A stretch of DNA of 64,000 nucleotides from Branchiostoma floridae (taxonomy: Eukaryota > Chordata > Leptocardii > Amphioxiformes > Branchiostomatidae). A program made the translations under genes and the position numbers. This document shows, piece by piece, positions 22,701 to 32,300 of this stretch. The notes beneath the pieces were generated by a model. That model did no database searches, was not told the DNA's origin, and worked only from the letters and a program-made list of their open reading frames with translations. Location of the stretch: assembly GCF_000003815.2 (NCBI RefSeq), contig NW_023365820.1:441436-505435 (forward strand). The letters are read 5' to 3'. Each line of letters opens with the position of its first letter. Positions within the stretch are counted from its first letter, which is position 1.

Positions 22701-25700
22701 GGTTGTAAGACAATTCAGACTGAAGACAATTTGGATTTAAAAGTCCAGTTGCTTGAGTAACTATTTTTGGCGTATCTTATTACCTGGATGTCTAACCTAC
22801 ATCGACGGACAATGAATGTAGACTGAAGGTGGACTTAACTTGAGTCAGAGGGGGGGTTAGTCCCGGAGTAAGTCCACTCCATTTTGCCATGTTTGAGAGT
22901 TGTAGGTGTTAGTTTTGGTGGACTATTATCCAGTCAGAGGAGTTGGGTACCTACGTACATGGCAGGGTTCTAGCTAGTGCATTTTAGCGTAGTGGACCAC
23001 TACGCTAAAATTTGTGACCCCTACGCTAAAATAAGGGCCACTACGCTAATTCTAATAATAAAGTGGTGCTTTGCTGTCATTTGCTTGTTCAACAATGACT
23101 AATCAATGTCGGAACAATCAAAAATGATGATATGCCACTCAAAACTGACCCAAAAATCTTAACTTTTAACTCTACATCTTCAAATCTCACCGTGGAAGGA
23201 CCAAGACCCCCCTTTCCACACCAATCTCTTGATTGGTCGCTTCGCTACCATGCCATTCCCACTACGCTAAAATAAAATCCTGGCTAGAACCCTGCATGGC
23301 AAATGTAAACCTCTTGGCTTACTACACTCCTTGCCCAGTTTAGTACTATCTTATGCCATCGTAGGATCTGCTTGGAGATCGGTCTATCTCCACAACGTAC
23401 CCAGAATGCCCTTGTAGTGCGGAGGCTTGTTCTCTCGCTGTTCTTCTCCCGTGAACTTTGCCCCCTGCAGCTTCAGCCTGGTGTTCACCACCCACATGGG
23501 TGTGGTCAGCAGGACATTCACCACACCTGGGGAACACACATCAACATGGTTTCCATGACAACCAAGTGGTCACCATGACAACCAAGGGGGTCACCATGAT
23601 CACCATGACAACAATCCAGTTGCTATGACAATAATCTGGTTAACATAACAGCAATGATGACAGTCCACATGAGTGCAACAATATCCATTTGTTACACATT
23701 AGTTTCTTTTACTTCAGAATATAACAGTATACCTTTTTGAGTATATTGTTCATCAATATTATACAAAATTCAAACAAGGTTTCGAATGACATTGCATGAA
23801 CATGTATTCACTGATCACTTCCAGTCACACTACAGTTAACATGGCATATGGAAAAAAGAACTGTGAAAACACAGATAAACCAAACATTGCCTCCCTTGAA
23901 TTAAGTACTAAAGTAGCCTCTTCCTTTGACCCCATGACCTGTCTTGTCTGATTTCTCCTGTCACTGACCACAAGTCTAACCTTTGTAGTGATACAATCTG
24001 GTTTAGTAATAATAAAATATAACAAGTTTTTTAGTAATGATAAAATATTACAAGTTTTTACATACCGGCCATGAATGCAAGACACAGGTCCTTTAGAGGC
24101 CCGCTTGGTTGGTGGTTCATGATGGTCTTCAGCCCGTTGTAGGTGTAGAAGTAGACAAAGTTGGAGCAGCAGAGGCTGGAGACTACAGGGAACCATCCTC
24201 GGTACAACGCCTTCCTGCAGGAGATGTGGTTACAAGGAACAACAACTTTCAGGGCTCGAAATTCATTTTTGGGATTAGGTGCACTGGTGCACCCAGCTTA
24301 AAAAATTGGGTGCACCAAAAAAATTTTGGGTGCACCACTTAAATTTAAGCAATAATAAAACTTAGTTACAAGCTATCAAATTCTTAAACAACAGACATTT
24401 TTATTAACTTTCTAACACTTAGATGTCAAGAATATGTTGTACATGTATACTTATAGAAGTTAGTCTTAGTATACTTTGATATCTTTACATACATAAACCT
24501 AAGAAAATATTTGGGTGCACCCTGTGCACCCACAGAAAATAATTGGGTGCACAGCTCCAATTTTGGGTGCACCTGGGTGCACATGCACCCAGTATTTCGA
24601 GCCATGACTTTGGTTACAATGAACATGGCAAGTGGATACTCATCCGCCATTTACCACAAGTAAAAGTAAATGAAGCAAAACAGCAAGATGAAGGACATTC
24701 CTTCAGACTGGAGACTAAAACCATCCTAGGTACAACACCTTCCTGCAGTAGATACAGAACAACTTTTGTTACGAGCAACATTTGAGGGCTATATGTAGCC
24801 ATTTACAGTCACATACAGCTACATCAAGGAAATTCCTTCAGACTGGAGACTACAGGGAACCATTCTCCGTACAGCGCCTTTCTGCAGTAGATATGGAACA
24901 ACTTAGGTTACAAGCAACATTGGAGGACTATATAACAAGTGGATACTAAGTACTCATCCACCATCTACCACCATACAAAGCTACATCAAGAACATTTCTT
25001 TAAACTGGAGACAACAGACATCCTTGACCGTGAATGTGTCAAGGAGGCCATCTACTAGTACTGTATGAGCGGATATCTGATCTATGGGATGACTTTGCAT
25101 ATAGAAGTCTCCTACATAAAGGACCCAGCTTTGTATCACAAAGGAGAGTAACACTTCCTATGGTATTGTCTGACCTAACCCTGTATATAGTTAAGAAGTC
25201 TCTGAAAATGATTTACAAATGTCTCATTTGCATGAGATCTTTGCAACTTGCCATCTAATGGTGTTGATTTTTTAGTTGTAAGTAGCTCTTGGGGGCAGAA
25301 AGAAAATGGTGCATATTTGGGTCTCCAAGCAGATTTTGCACGGAACTTCCAGTTGATATTTCATATTACCGTATATTCTCGACTAAAGTGCGCACTTTTT
25401 TAATTTTTCAATACTGGAAAGGTGCTACAAGTTGTTGCCAAAGTCTGTGTGCGTACTTTATTTGAGGTTATTGCATGGATAAATGGTAAAAGAGCCTAAA
25501 ATAAAGCCAGTTGTAGCTACACTTCCAGGAAGGTTTCAAAATATACACATTGGAGTTGTCTTGGTGTTGTCTTACCAAAGAATTGTCTAAACATAATTTA
25601 CATAAGACTGGCATTTGCATACAATCCTTTTGAGTTAGTGACTTTGACAGTTGTACAACTGGTTTTCCCAGTTAGATGTACTAGCTGACTTCTTCTGCCA

Positions 25701-28589
25701 GTTCATTCTCAGTGATTTTTACAAGTTGCAGTAAGGCAATCCACAAGTTTAAAGAGACAACGACAGTGTAACCCCAGGTTATTTCATGCAAAATAACCAG
25801 TGGAAAACATGATAAATTTGAATTTAACCACTTCAAGGTCGTTAACCAAAATTGGTGGAGAAGGGGTGCATACTTTATTTGAGTTTTTCCATTTTACCTT
25901 TCAGTCCCACAGATCTGTCTAAGACTTGCCCCAAATCAGGGGTGCGTATTTTAATTGGGGTGCGTACTTTATTCGAGAATATACGGTATGGACATGCTCT
26001 GGTAATGATTTTTGAGTGGACAGCTCTTATAGGGAAGAAAGTAAGTGGTGTAGAAAGCAACAAGCCTATTATCTATGATATATTACAATACTTACACTCC
26101 TTCCTCTTTGGAAATTTCGGAGATGACTTCGTGAGTGTACTTTGCCTTCCTCTTGTCATCAACTGCAAAATGAGATACAATCAATACATCAATAACATAT
26201 TGTTATATACATTCAACTGATACAGATACCTCCATTATGCCAATGGGTGCTTATATCAGTTATACCAAAACAGAAGCTGGTCTGTTACGCAAAGGAGTGG
26301 GAAAAGACGTATGCCTAGCTATAGTGTGTTCAAGCTTCATGACTTAAACTTTTAAGTCTTAAGTTTTGATCCACTCACACGGGGATTGACACTGTCAGTA
26401 GATTTAGTACAGTGGGATCTTTACTGAGTAAAATGAGGCCTCCAGCATTATGTCCCATTCAAGACATCCCTTACTGTATTGAAACCAGGTACTCATTTTC
26501 ATGTAAGTCATGTCATGAAATAGGTGTTGCCTTTCCCCAGGGACACACAAATTATGGCCTGTCAAAGACTCGACCCAGAACGTAATACTGTAAATGCATT
26601 TAAGTTTGCGGAGATTTAATTTCCTGGTAGCGGGGAAAAAGGTTTTAAGTTCACGATAGCACTATGCTAGTCTGTTACTGCCATGGAAAAATGTCCGCAG
26701 TGGTTTCAAGTTTGAAGTAAATTTGCAACGCACAAACCACAAACATAAAACCATTGCGTAAATTTCTGCATTCAAAGTATGATGCAAAATCAACAACCCT
26801 AACCACTAATCTATGTTTACCCACCTTGTAACCTGAGCCTTGCTGTGTCCAGAGGAAAGAACACTGACATAGCAGTCACACTGCCCTGTAAGAAAAAAAA
26901 ATTCATCAAAGCTTAGTTACAGTATAGAAAGTACTGCATACAATTAAAGAGACAATATCTCCAATAGAAATCCCCTTTGAAACCAAGGGAAAAGTAAGTA
27001 ACCATAGAGGTGGGATTTGTATCTAAGATATCTTTCAACACGTATGTGGAGTTAAATTCCTCGGATTATGCCTGTCCTAGTTGTATTTCTATTTTCAATT
27101 GAAGCCTTTAAGTTTTTTTATCAATGCGATCAAGTGATTGTTTACCCTGGGAAACCAGCTCAAAGAAGCTTCGCAAAGGAGAGTTACTGATCCCCTGCCT
27201 AACGCGCGCCCTCCCGCCTCTATGCACCCGCCCCACTACCAGCTGGCCCCACTTACGCCGTGAGAGGCAAAGCGATAGTTGAGGCCAGCTGGTTTGTGGG
27301 GCCGGCGGGTGTTGGGCGGCGGGTGTTCCGTGCGCCCGTGTGCTGGGGATCGGTAAACTAGGCCTTGCGCGCCTCGAAGGAGTCTGCGTTTTCCCAGGGT
27401 AGTGATTGATTCGAGAAAAAAATATCTGAAGAAGAGAAATGGAAACAGAAATGTTTGCTGCGGTTTCATATTTTTGCAGTGACTTCTTCCCCGCGAACTT
27501 CAAAACACCTTAAAAATGTTTGTGTTGTCTTCTACCTGTATATCTCATTGTTTCAAGTAACACACTTGAAGTCGAACTTAAGTAATACCACAATCATCAA
27601 CCTCAGACGTCAGAGTCTCTATTTTTCCCTAAGGCCACAGCAAGTAAATTTTATGGATGACATCCGCGGGCTCATTAATTTTTGCCTGATTTCAGAAAAA
27701 AAAAATGTCTAGCGCTACTGTGAAAGTTTTTTTTCTTCTTCGGAGATGGTCAACATGACAAGAAACTAGTACCTAAATGGGAAAGCATGTTGTGGTGGAG
27801 CCTAATGATAAGTACTTGTAGGAGTGACATTAGCGAGGTAGCCATGATTAAGTTGTAGAAGTGAAACCAGCTGGATAGTTGGAAAAGTGGCACCACTATG
27901 GAAGTCATAAATGATACCAGTCTACCACACTAGTGTCACTTTTAGTTTTACTACACTAGTTCACTTCTTTAAGTTTAATACAGGAATGAATGATTTGTCA
28001 TCAGTACTACATGTACCATGTTTTGTCATTCAGCCATCTTGTTTTTTTTTTTACCCATCTTGTTTTTTTTTCGCCCTATCTCACTATTTTTGCAGTCTGC
28101 AGAGGATGTCATCCATAAAATTTACTTGCTGTGGCCTAATGAAATTAAATCCCAGTGAAAATTTCTTCTTTTTACAGTAACTATCAGGTTATGGCAGGCA
28201 AAACAGACCACTTGAATTCCTTTGAATCATTATGTTACATCACTAAGCCTTACGTAAAAACAACATTTGCTCTTCTTTCTTGCCCCTCCCCTTTCCTCTA
28301 AAACAACAAAATGAATATCTCTATCTATAGGAGGTTATAAAAAAAGAGAGACAAACTATGAATTATTAAAAAAAAAATAAGTAGGAAGAATAAAGCTAGT
28401 TTAAATATCTAGCCATATAGTTAACGTTACATATTGCCACTAACTCTTAAATGTCTAAATTTCTCTGACTGAAAAAAATTTATGTAAAGAAATTCTCTTT
28501 CTTACCGTTGCTCCCGCCACTGCATGGATCAAATTATCGTAACTAAAAAGGCCGATAGGGGAGGGAATTCCATCCTCAACTTCTTCCAT
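16753..28589 (-). CDS. SLC25A17: Peroxisomal carrier SLC25A17/PMP34, 9 exons
   Basis: Coding exons (transcript order): 28506-28589, 26825-26885, 26096-26162, 24066-24214, 23401-23526, 21248-21393, 20489-20587, 20038-20123, 16753-16915. All introns are GT/AG and all phases join, giving 981 bp and 326 residues (human PMP34 is 307). The three carrier-repeat signatures are visible: [10 protein letters not shown] (from 39), [12 protein letters not shown] (from 130) and [10 protein letters not shown] (from 235). Near-identical orthologue blocks include [35 protein letters not shown] and [21 protein letters not shown]. Known role: six-helix peroxisomal membrane carrier exchanging CoA, FAD, NAD+ and related nucleotides. 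There is no C-terminal SKL, as expected for a PEX19-delivered membrane protein. It starts head-to-head with MOSMO. Exon 4 and the last exon have partial or full duplicates nearby. Confidence 0.96.
17080..18712. mobile_element. Large inverted repeat in SLC25A17 last intron
   Basis: Arms of about 650-700 bp (about 17080-17760 and 18050-18712) are reverse complements with moderate divergence. Both begin with GAATTAACTCTATT / AATAGAGTTAATTC at the outer edge and share GGCCATGTTGGATTTC and TGGTACCAGCTGGGCATTCT. Chance ORFs with the same peptide ([20 protein letters not shown]) occur on opposite strands for this reason. The centre (17910-18023) has its own smaller palindrome, CATACTCACCCCTC / GAGGGGTGAGTATG. 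The arms may be a foldback transposon or an inverted duplication. Confidence 0.85.
19269..19382 (-). pseudogene. Duplicate of SLC25A17 terminal exon
   Basis: On the minus strand this reads [19 protein letters not shown], then [15 protein letters not shown] and a stop, clearly homologous to the real last exon ([21 protein letters not shown]). It lies between exon 8 and exon 9. Relative to exon 8 (which ends after two bases of a codon) no visible acceptor gives the right frame, and the frame upstream holds TAG. However, the CTAG acceptor just before 19382 would join in phase 0 to exon 7, skipping exon 8. So it is either a dead exon duplicate or an alternative last exon. The pyrimidine tract is weak, which favours decay. 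Confidence 0.7.
19874..19975 (-). repeat. tRNA-derived SINE head (minus)
   Basis: Minus strand: TAGTCCAGTGGTTTAGCA (A-box-like), then GAGTTCAAATCCTGGC (B-box). Spacing fits a Pol III internal promoter. It lies in SLC25A17 intron 8. Confidence 0.5.
21655..22440. repeat. Dispersed intronic repeat
   Basis: Contains TACCTCCATGAAAAATGGAG (short palindrome) and variants of GAACCTGTTGATGGATTG..ATTTGGTA, a motif seen reverse-complemented or diverged around 48060, 50280 and 50430. No coding content. Confidence 0.4.
22963..23294. mobile_element. hAT-like MITE with 5-bp TSD
   Basis: Ends CAGGGTTCTAGCTAG and CTGGCTAGAACCCTG are inverted, and sub-terminal TTTTAGCGTAGTGG / CCACTACGCTAAAA is inverted and repeated several times. 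It is flanked by direct CATGG at 22958-22962 and 23295-23299. 332 bp, no ORF. TIRs starting CAGGG suggest hAT; the 5-bp rather than 8-bp duplication would fit the hAT5 lineage (inference). Confidence 0.8.
24250..24606. mobile_element. CAGGGCTCGAAAT MITE, copy 1, 5-bp TSD
   Basis: Inverted ends CAGGGCTCGAAAT / ATTTCGAGCCATG (one terminal change), interior rich in GGGTGCACC and its complement. Flanked by ACTTT at 24245-24249 and 24607-24611. It is inserted into the tandemly duplicated exon-4 edge of SLC25A17. A second copy is at 34430-34777. Confidence 0.8.
24607..25030 (-). repeat. Tandem partial copies of SLC25A17 exon-4 5' edge
   Basis: Segments at about 24699-24780, 24833-24920 and a shorter one at 25000-25025 repeat the acceptor and first part of exon 4 (24176-24214) plus upstream intron. 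The minus-strand sequence CTGCAG|..AAGGC..TGTACGGAGAATGG encodes [14 protein letters not shown]-like peptides. None has a following donor site, so they are unlikely to be spliced as exons, but they duplicate the 3' splice site upstream of the true exon. Confidence 0.75.
25369..25986. mobile_element. Tc1/mariner-like MITE with TA TSD
   Basis: Inverted ends CCGTATATTCTCGACTAAAG and ..TTCGAGAATATACGG with direct TA at 25367-25368 and 25987-25988. Sub-terminal GTGCG(C/T)ACTTT is repeated in both orientations. 618 bp, no transposase frame. Confidence 0.75.
26584..26782. mobile_element. Small MITE, imperfect inverted ends
   Basis: ATACTGTAAATGCATTTAAG at the left and a diverged complement ending GCATTCAAAGTAT at the right. 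It lies in an SLC25A17 intron. Non-coding. Confidence 0.4.
27137..27405. repeat. GC-rich inverted-end element
   Basis: Ends ACCCTGGGAAA and TTTCCCAGGGT are inverted; the interior (27180-27400) is much more GC-rich than its surroundings and contains an inverted GCCAGCTGG pair. The ORFs here are not conserved with anything I recognise. Confidence 0.5.
27632..28137. mobile_element. MITE with perfect 34-bp TIRs
   Basis: Left end 27632-27665 starts AGGCCACAGCAAGTAAATTT and its exact reverse complement is 28104-28137. The interior is AT-rich with poly-T runs. It sits in SLC25A17 intron 1. No clear target-site duplication. Perfect TIRs imply a recent insertion. Confidence 0.85.
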
Positions 28590-29319
28590 TGTACAGTGTG
28601 ACTAAAATTTGGACCCTGGACTTACAAAAAAGTCGGACAAAACGTCAACATTTACAAAAGCTTTACAAAAACACGTCTAAAACTCACACATATGTACACA
28701 TGCGGGATTTTACCGGCAATGCACGTAACTGACCTTTCAACTTTTTTTAGGGAAAGTACAAAAATAGTCTAGGAGGATATACTAATATGAATATTTTCTC
28801 CAAAATTACTGTCATAAGAGCACGTTTGCTCCAAAAATTTAAAAAGCTGAAATTACATTTAACCTATGAGTGTTATTGAATTAAATAGGCTAAATGATAA
28901 AGTTTTATTCAGCTAAAGAATAGTTAATACATTGTCCCTAAATGGTGCGACACTTCGTCTAGACCAAATTAGGAAGAGGGGTGTTCTTTAGTTTTATCAA
29001 AATCTTCAATATTTTTGCACCAAGATAAACAACGTCTGAATATAAAAAGATGTAAAATATAATAAATGGTATATCATCTTATGATTTTGAGCTTTATTTG
29101 ACGTCTTAACGTTGAAATATGTAAAATTTTAATAAATACATGATGAACGCCTATTCTTTCATAGTGGCATCATCCTCACATAGTTTCCAAGATGGCGACC
29201 TGAAAACCAAAAACGTCAAAATTCTGTCATCTTTTTGTCATTTTCTCTCGTTTTAAACGAGATAGACGCCCAGGAAAGGTGTTGTACGTTAGACAAAGAG
29301 TTCCAGACCGTTTGCCAGG
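28590..29319. promoter_or_regulatory. Bidirectional promoter, SLC25A17 / MOSMO
   Basis: The two start codons are divergent and 730 bp apart, so both core promoters must lie within or near this interval unless there are further 5' exons. CAAGATGGCGAC at 29188-29199, 121 bp upstream of the MOSMO ATG, matches the YY1-type initiator element (core AAGATGGCG) of many TATA-less housekeeping genes. No convincing TATA box at a fixed distance from either ATG. Confidence 0.65.
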
Positions 29320-32300
29320 ATGGATAAGCTGACTCTTATTTCGGGATTCCTGTTTTTCGCCGCCGATGTTTTCGCCATCGCAAGCCTGGCGAATCCGGAG
29401 TGGATCGTCACTGACGAAGATGCAGGTCTGTCTTCTTTTTAACGGTTAACAACCTTCGCCAGAAGTTTATGACGTTGTAAATAGCGTATATCATATGATA
29501 TACTTATTATACACAAATAATACAAACTGGCTTCTTCTCTCCTGGATGTGGTATCGAGGTTTTCATGCACAGCATAAACTTTAAAGTTAATGTTTTCAGC
29601 ATAACTAGATACTAGATAGGTAAAAGATTAATACTACTAGTAGTAACTTACACAGCTGCAGCTTGTAGTAAGTTGTACTACCAAATGTACAATACGTTTG
29701 TGTTACTCCTAAAGGCTAAAGGCCATTTCTTACTTGTATGTGTAGGTGCTTTACCCAGACCATAGCCTGGAATCCAGTCTTGTTCTGCTTTAGTAGGCGG
29801 TCCCTGAAGAAGGTCCTTTTCTTCCCACGTTGTCCTTCATGGAGCGACTAAAAGTAAAAGCACAAAATGTTAATAAGGCTGGACTCTAGGCTACGCCGAC
29901 CAAAGGGGTGTTAGTGTTACCAGAACCAACCAGAATTCAGCCAGAATCAGATGGTGGTTTAAAGAAACAAAGATACAAACAAACCTATTTGTTCCTTCAA
30001 ACTTGGTTCCAGGGTTAATACTAATGTTTATAAAACTCTGTATTTACATCTACGCAGGCTCTGTGAACCTGGGTCTCATCAGCCAATGCCAGACCATCCA
30101 CAAGCGTGAGAGAATATGCATGGCGCCCACACTGCCGGCGGAGTGGCTGACGTCGCTTCTCTTCATCGTGGTGGGCATCATCTGTCTCACGGTCACGTGT
30201 GTGCTGCTGTTCGCCTCCCACTGGCACCGCAGCGTGCTGAAATACGCCAGATGGATCGCTTTCTTGGGAAGTAAGTACATGCAAGGAGGTTGGTACATGT
30301 ATTCCATACTAGTACCTTGGCTGTAATAACATTTGATGCTGATGCAGGCTTTTAGCTAGGATTTTATTATAGGGAGTCCAAATTTATTGGTGAGTTGCGG
30401 TAAGTGACTATTGTAGGGGGGTCGGGGGGCATCCACCATCCATGGTGCAGAGTTTTTGATGATTTTAAGTTAAAATAGTGCATTATAAGGTATCCTAAGA
30501 GGTAAAAATACTAGTACTGTTATAGTAGAAGACTGACCACAGATGACCTGGTAGCATCCCTGGTCAATCAGAATTTCATGCCTGTCAGAGGATTTTTTCC
30601 CCAGTATAGGGCGTCCAGGGGCATCAAATTTCTTGTTATTCTAAGAAAAGTGCATCCAGATGACGCGTTGACGCATGCCTGGCTAAAAGCCTGTGTTCCG
30701 TACCTTGGCTGTAATAACATTTGATGCTGTTGTTTTTGACCAGGTGGTATTATCTGTCATTACAATCATTCATATGAGCTATAACTTGTATCACCCAGCC
30801 TTGTACTAGAGAGAGAGAGAGAGAGAGAATGGTTTATTTGTATCACAGCCAACTCGCGGCTCGAAAGCCGAATTATCAGGCTTGTTTACATTGTTCAACG
30901 TTACATAATTGCTATTCACAAAAACATTGCAACATAAACAATACACATAAGACGTATAGCATGAATATTCTAATGAATAAATATACGAATTACAATGTCT
31001 AAAATGCAGATGCGAGTACAATGGTCGAGTACAATGGCTAAAAGTCAAATTGAAATAGCATTAAAACTATTAAAAGTCTGATCGCAGCAAAACTGTTTGA
31101 CTTGTCTTACAAAGTTAGTTAAAAACAGATTGTCCTGGTGGAGTATATACATAGAATCTACAGTTCGTTCAATGATTTGATCATTGCCGGTATAGCGCTG
31201 GTTAAGTAGCGGTTAGTCCCGGTAGGTTGTTGGTATCGCGCAGAGTTGCGGAGTTGCCTGCCATGTTGTTGTCCACGGGTAGGGGGCAGCCATGTGGAGA
31301 AGCGAGGAGACCTTTCAACTCTCAAGGCAAAGTCAGTACAGAGTTTCTGTCTACGTGTTGAAAGGCGCTCAAGGCCGATGTGCTGGAGAGCTGCCGTGTA
31401 AGAGACGAACTGACGCCCCATCATCAACCTGCAGGCCCTTCGCTGCACCCGCTCTAAGGCGGCCGACTGTCTCTGAGTGAGTGCTGAAGCCCAGCATGGA
31501 GCGGCGTACTCGAGTAATGGTCTTATATACCCGCAGTATATGGTGTTCAGGTCTGCGATCGGCACCCCGGAACGTCGCAACCTGCTGATGACGACCAGCC
31601 TTTTGCTACTTTTGGACACCATGACATCCACCTGGTCATCCCATTTCAGGTTAGAGCGGATGTGGAGTCCAAGCAACCTAGCCTGGGTGGTGGTTTTAAG
31701 TGTCTGTCCTGCAAGAGTCAGCACTGGAGGTTGTATGGGGGCGCGCACGAAAGAGAAGTGCATGGCCATGCATTTCTTGGGGTTTAGTAGCATGTGGTTT
31801 TCCGTAGCCCAGTTGTCAAGGTGGTTCAGATCACGTTGAAGCGATGACGGAGTAGAGATAAGCCTGATCTCTCCCAGATTGAAGTCATCTACGTATTTCC
31901 AGTGTGAGTTCTCGGTGACTGGTTTAACATCATTGATCATCGCCAGAAATACAAGAGGACCCATCAAGGTGCCCTGGGCTATACCGCACGTCAGGCTTTC
32001 CCAATGTGACAATGCTCCCTGGTAACGTACGCACTGTCGGCGATCTGAGAGAAAACTGCACACCCAAGGAATTACAGATGGTCTTGCTCCGAGGCTTATC
32101 AGCTTGGCTATAGCGGTTGTATGGCATACTCTATCAAAAGCCTTGGAGAAATCAGTGAGTATCAGCGTACCCACCTTTGATTTCTCCACTCCTGCGTAAA
32201 AGAAGTTAAGTAAGTCCACTAAGCAATGTGTCGTAGAACAGTTTTTCATGTTCCCATATTGCTTAGGATCCACATGGGGGAGAATGTCCGACATTATCCA

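Noticed and set aside
24109-24802. Plus-strand ORFs over the exon-4 region
   Set aside because: Antisense shadows of SLC25A17 exon 4 and of its duplicated edges.
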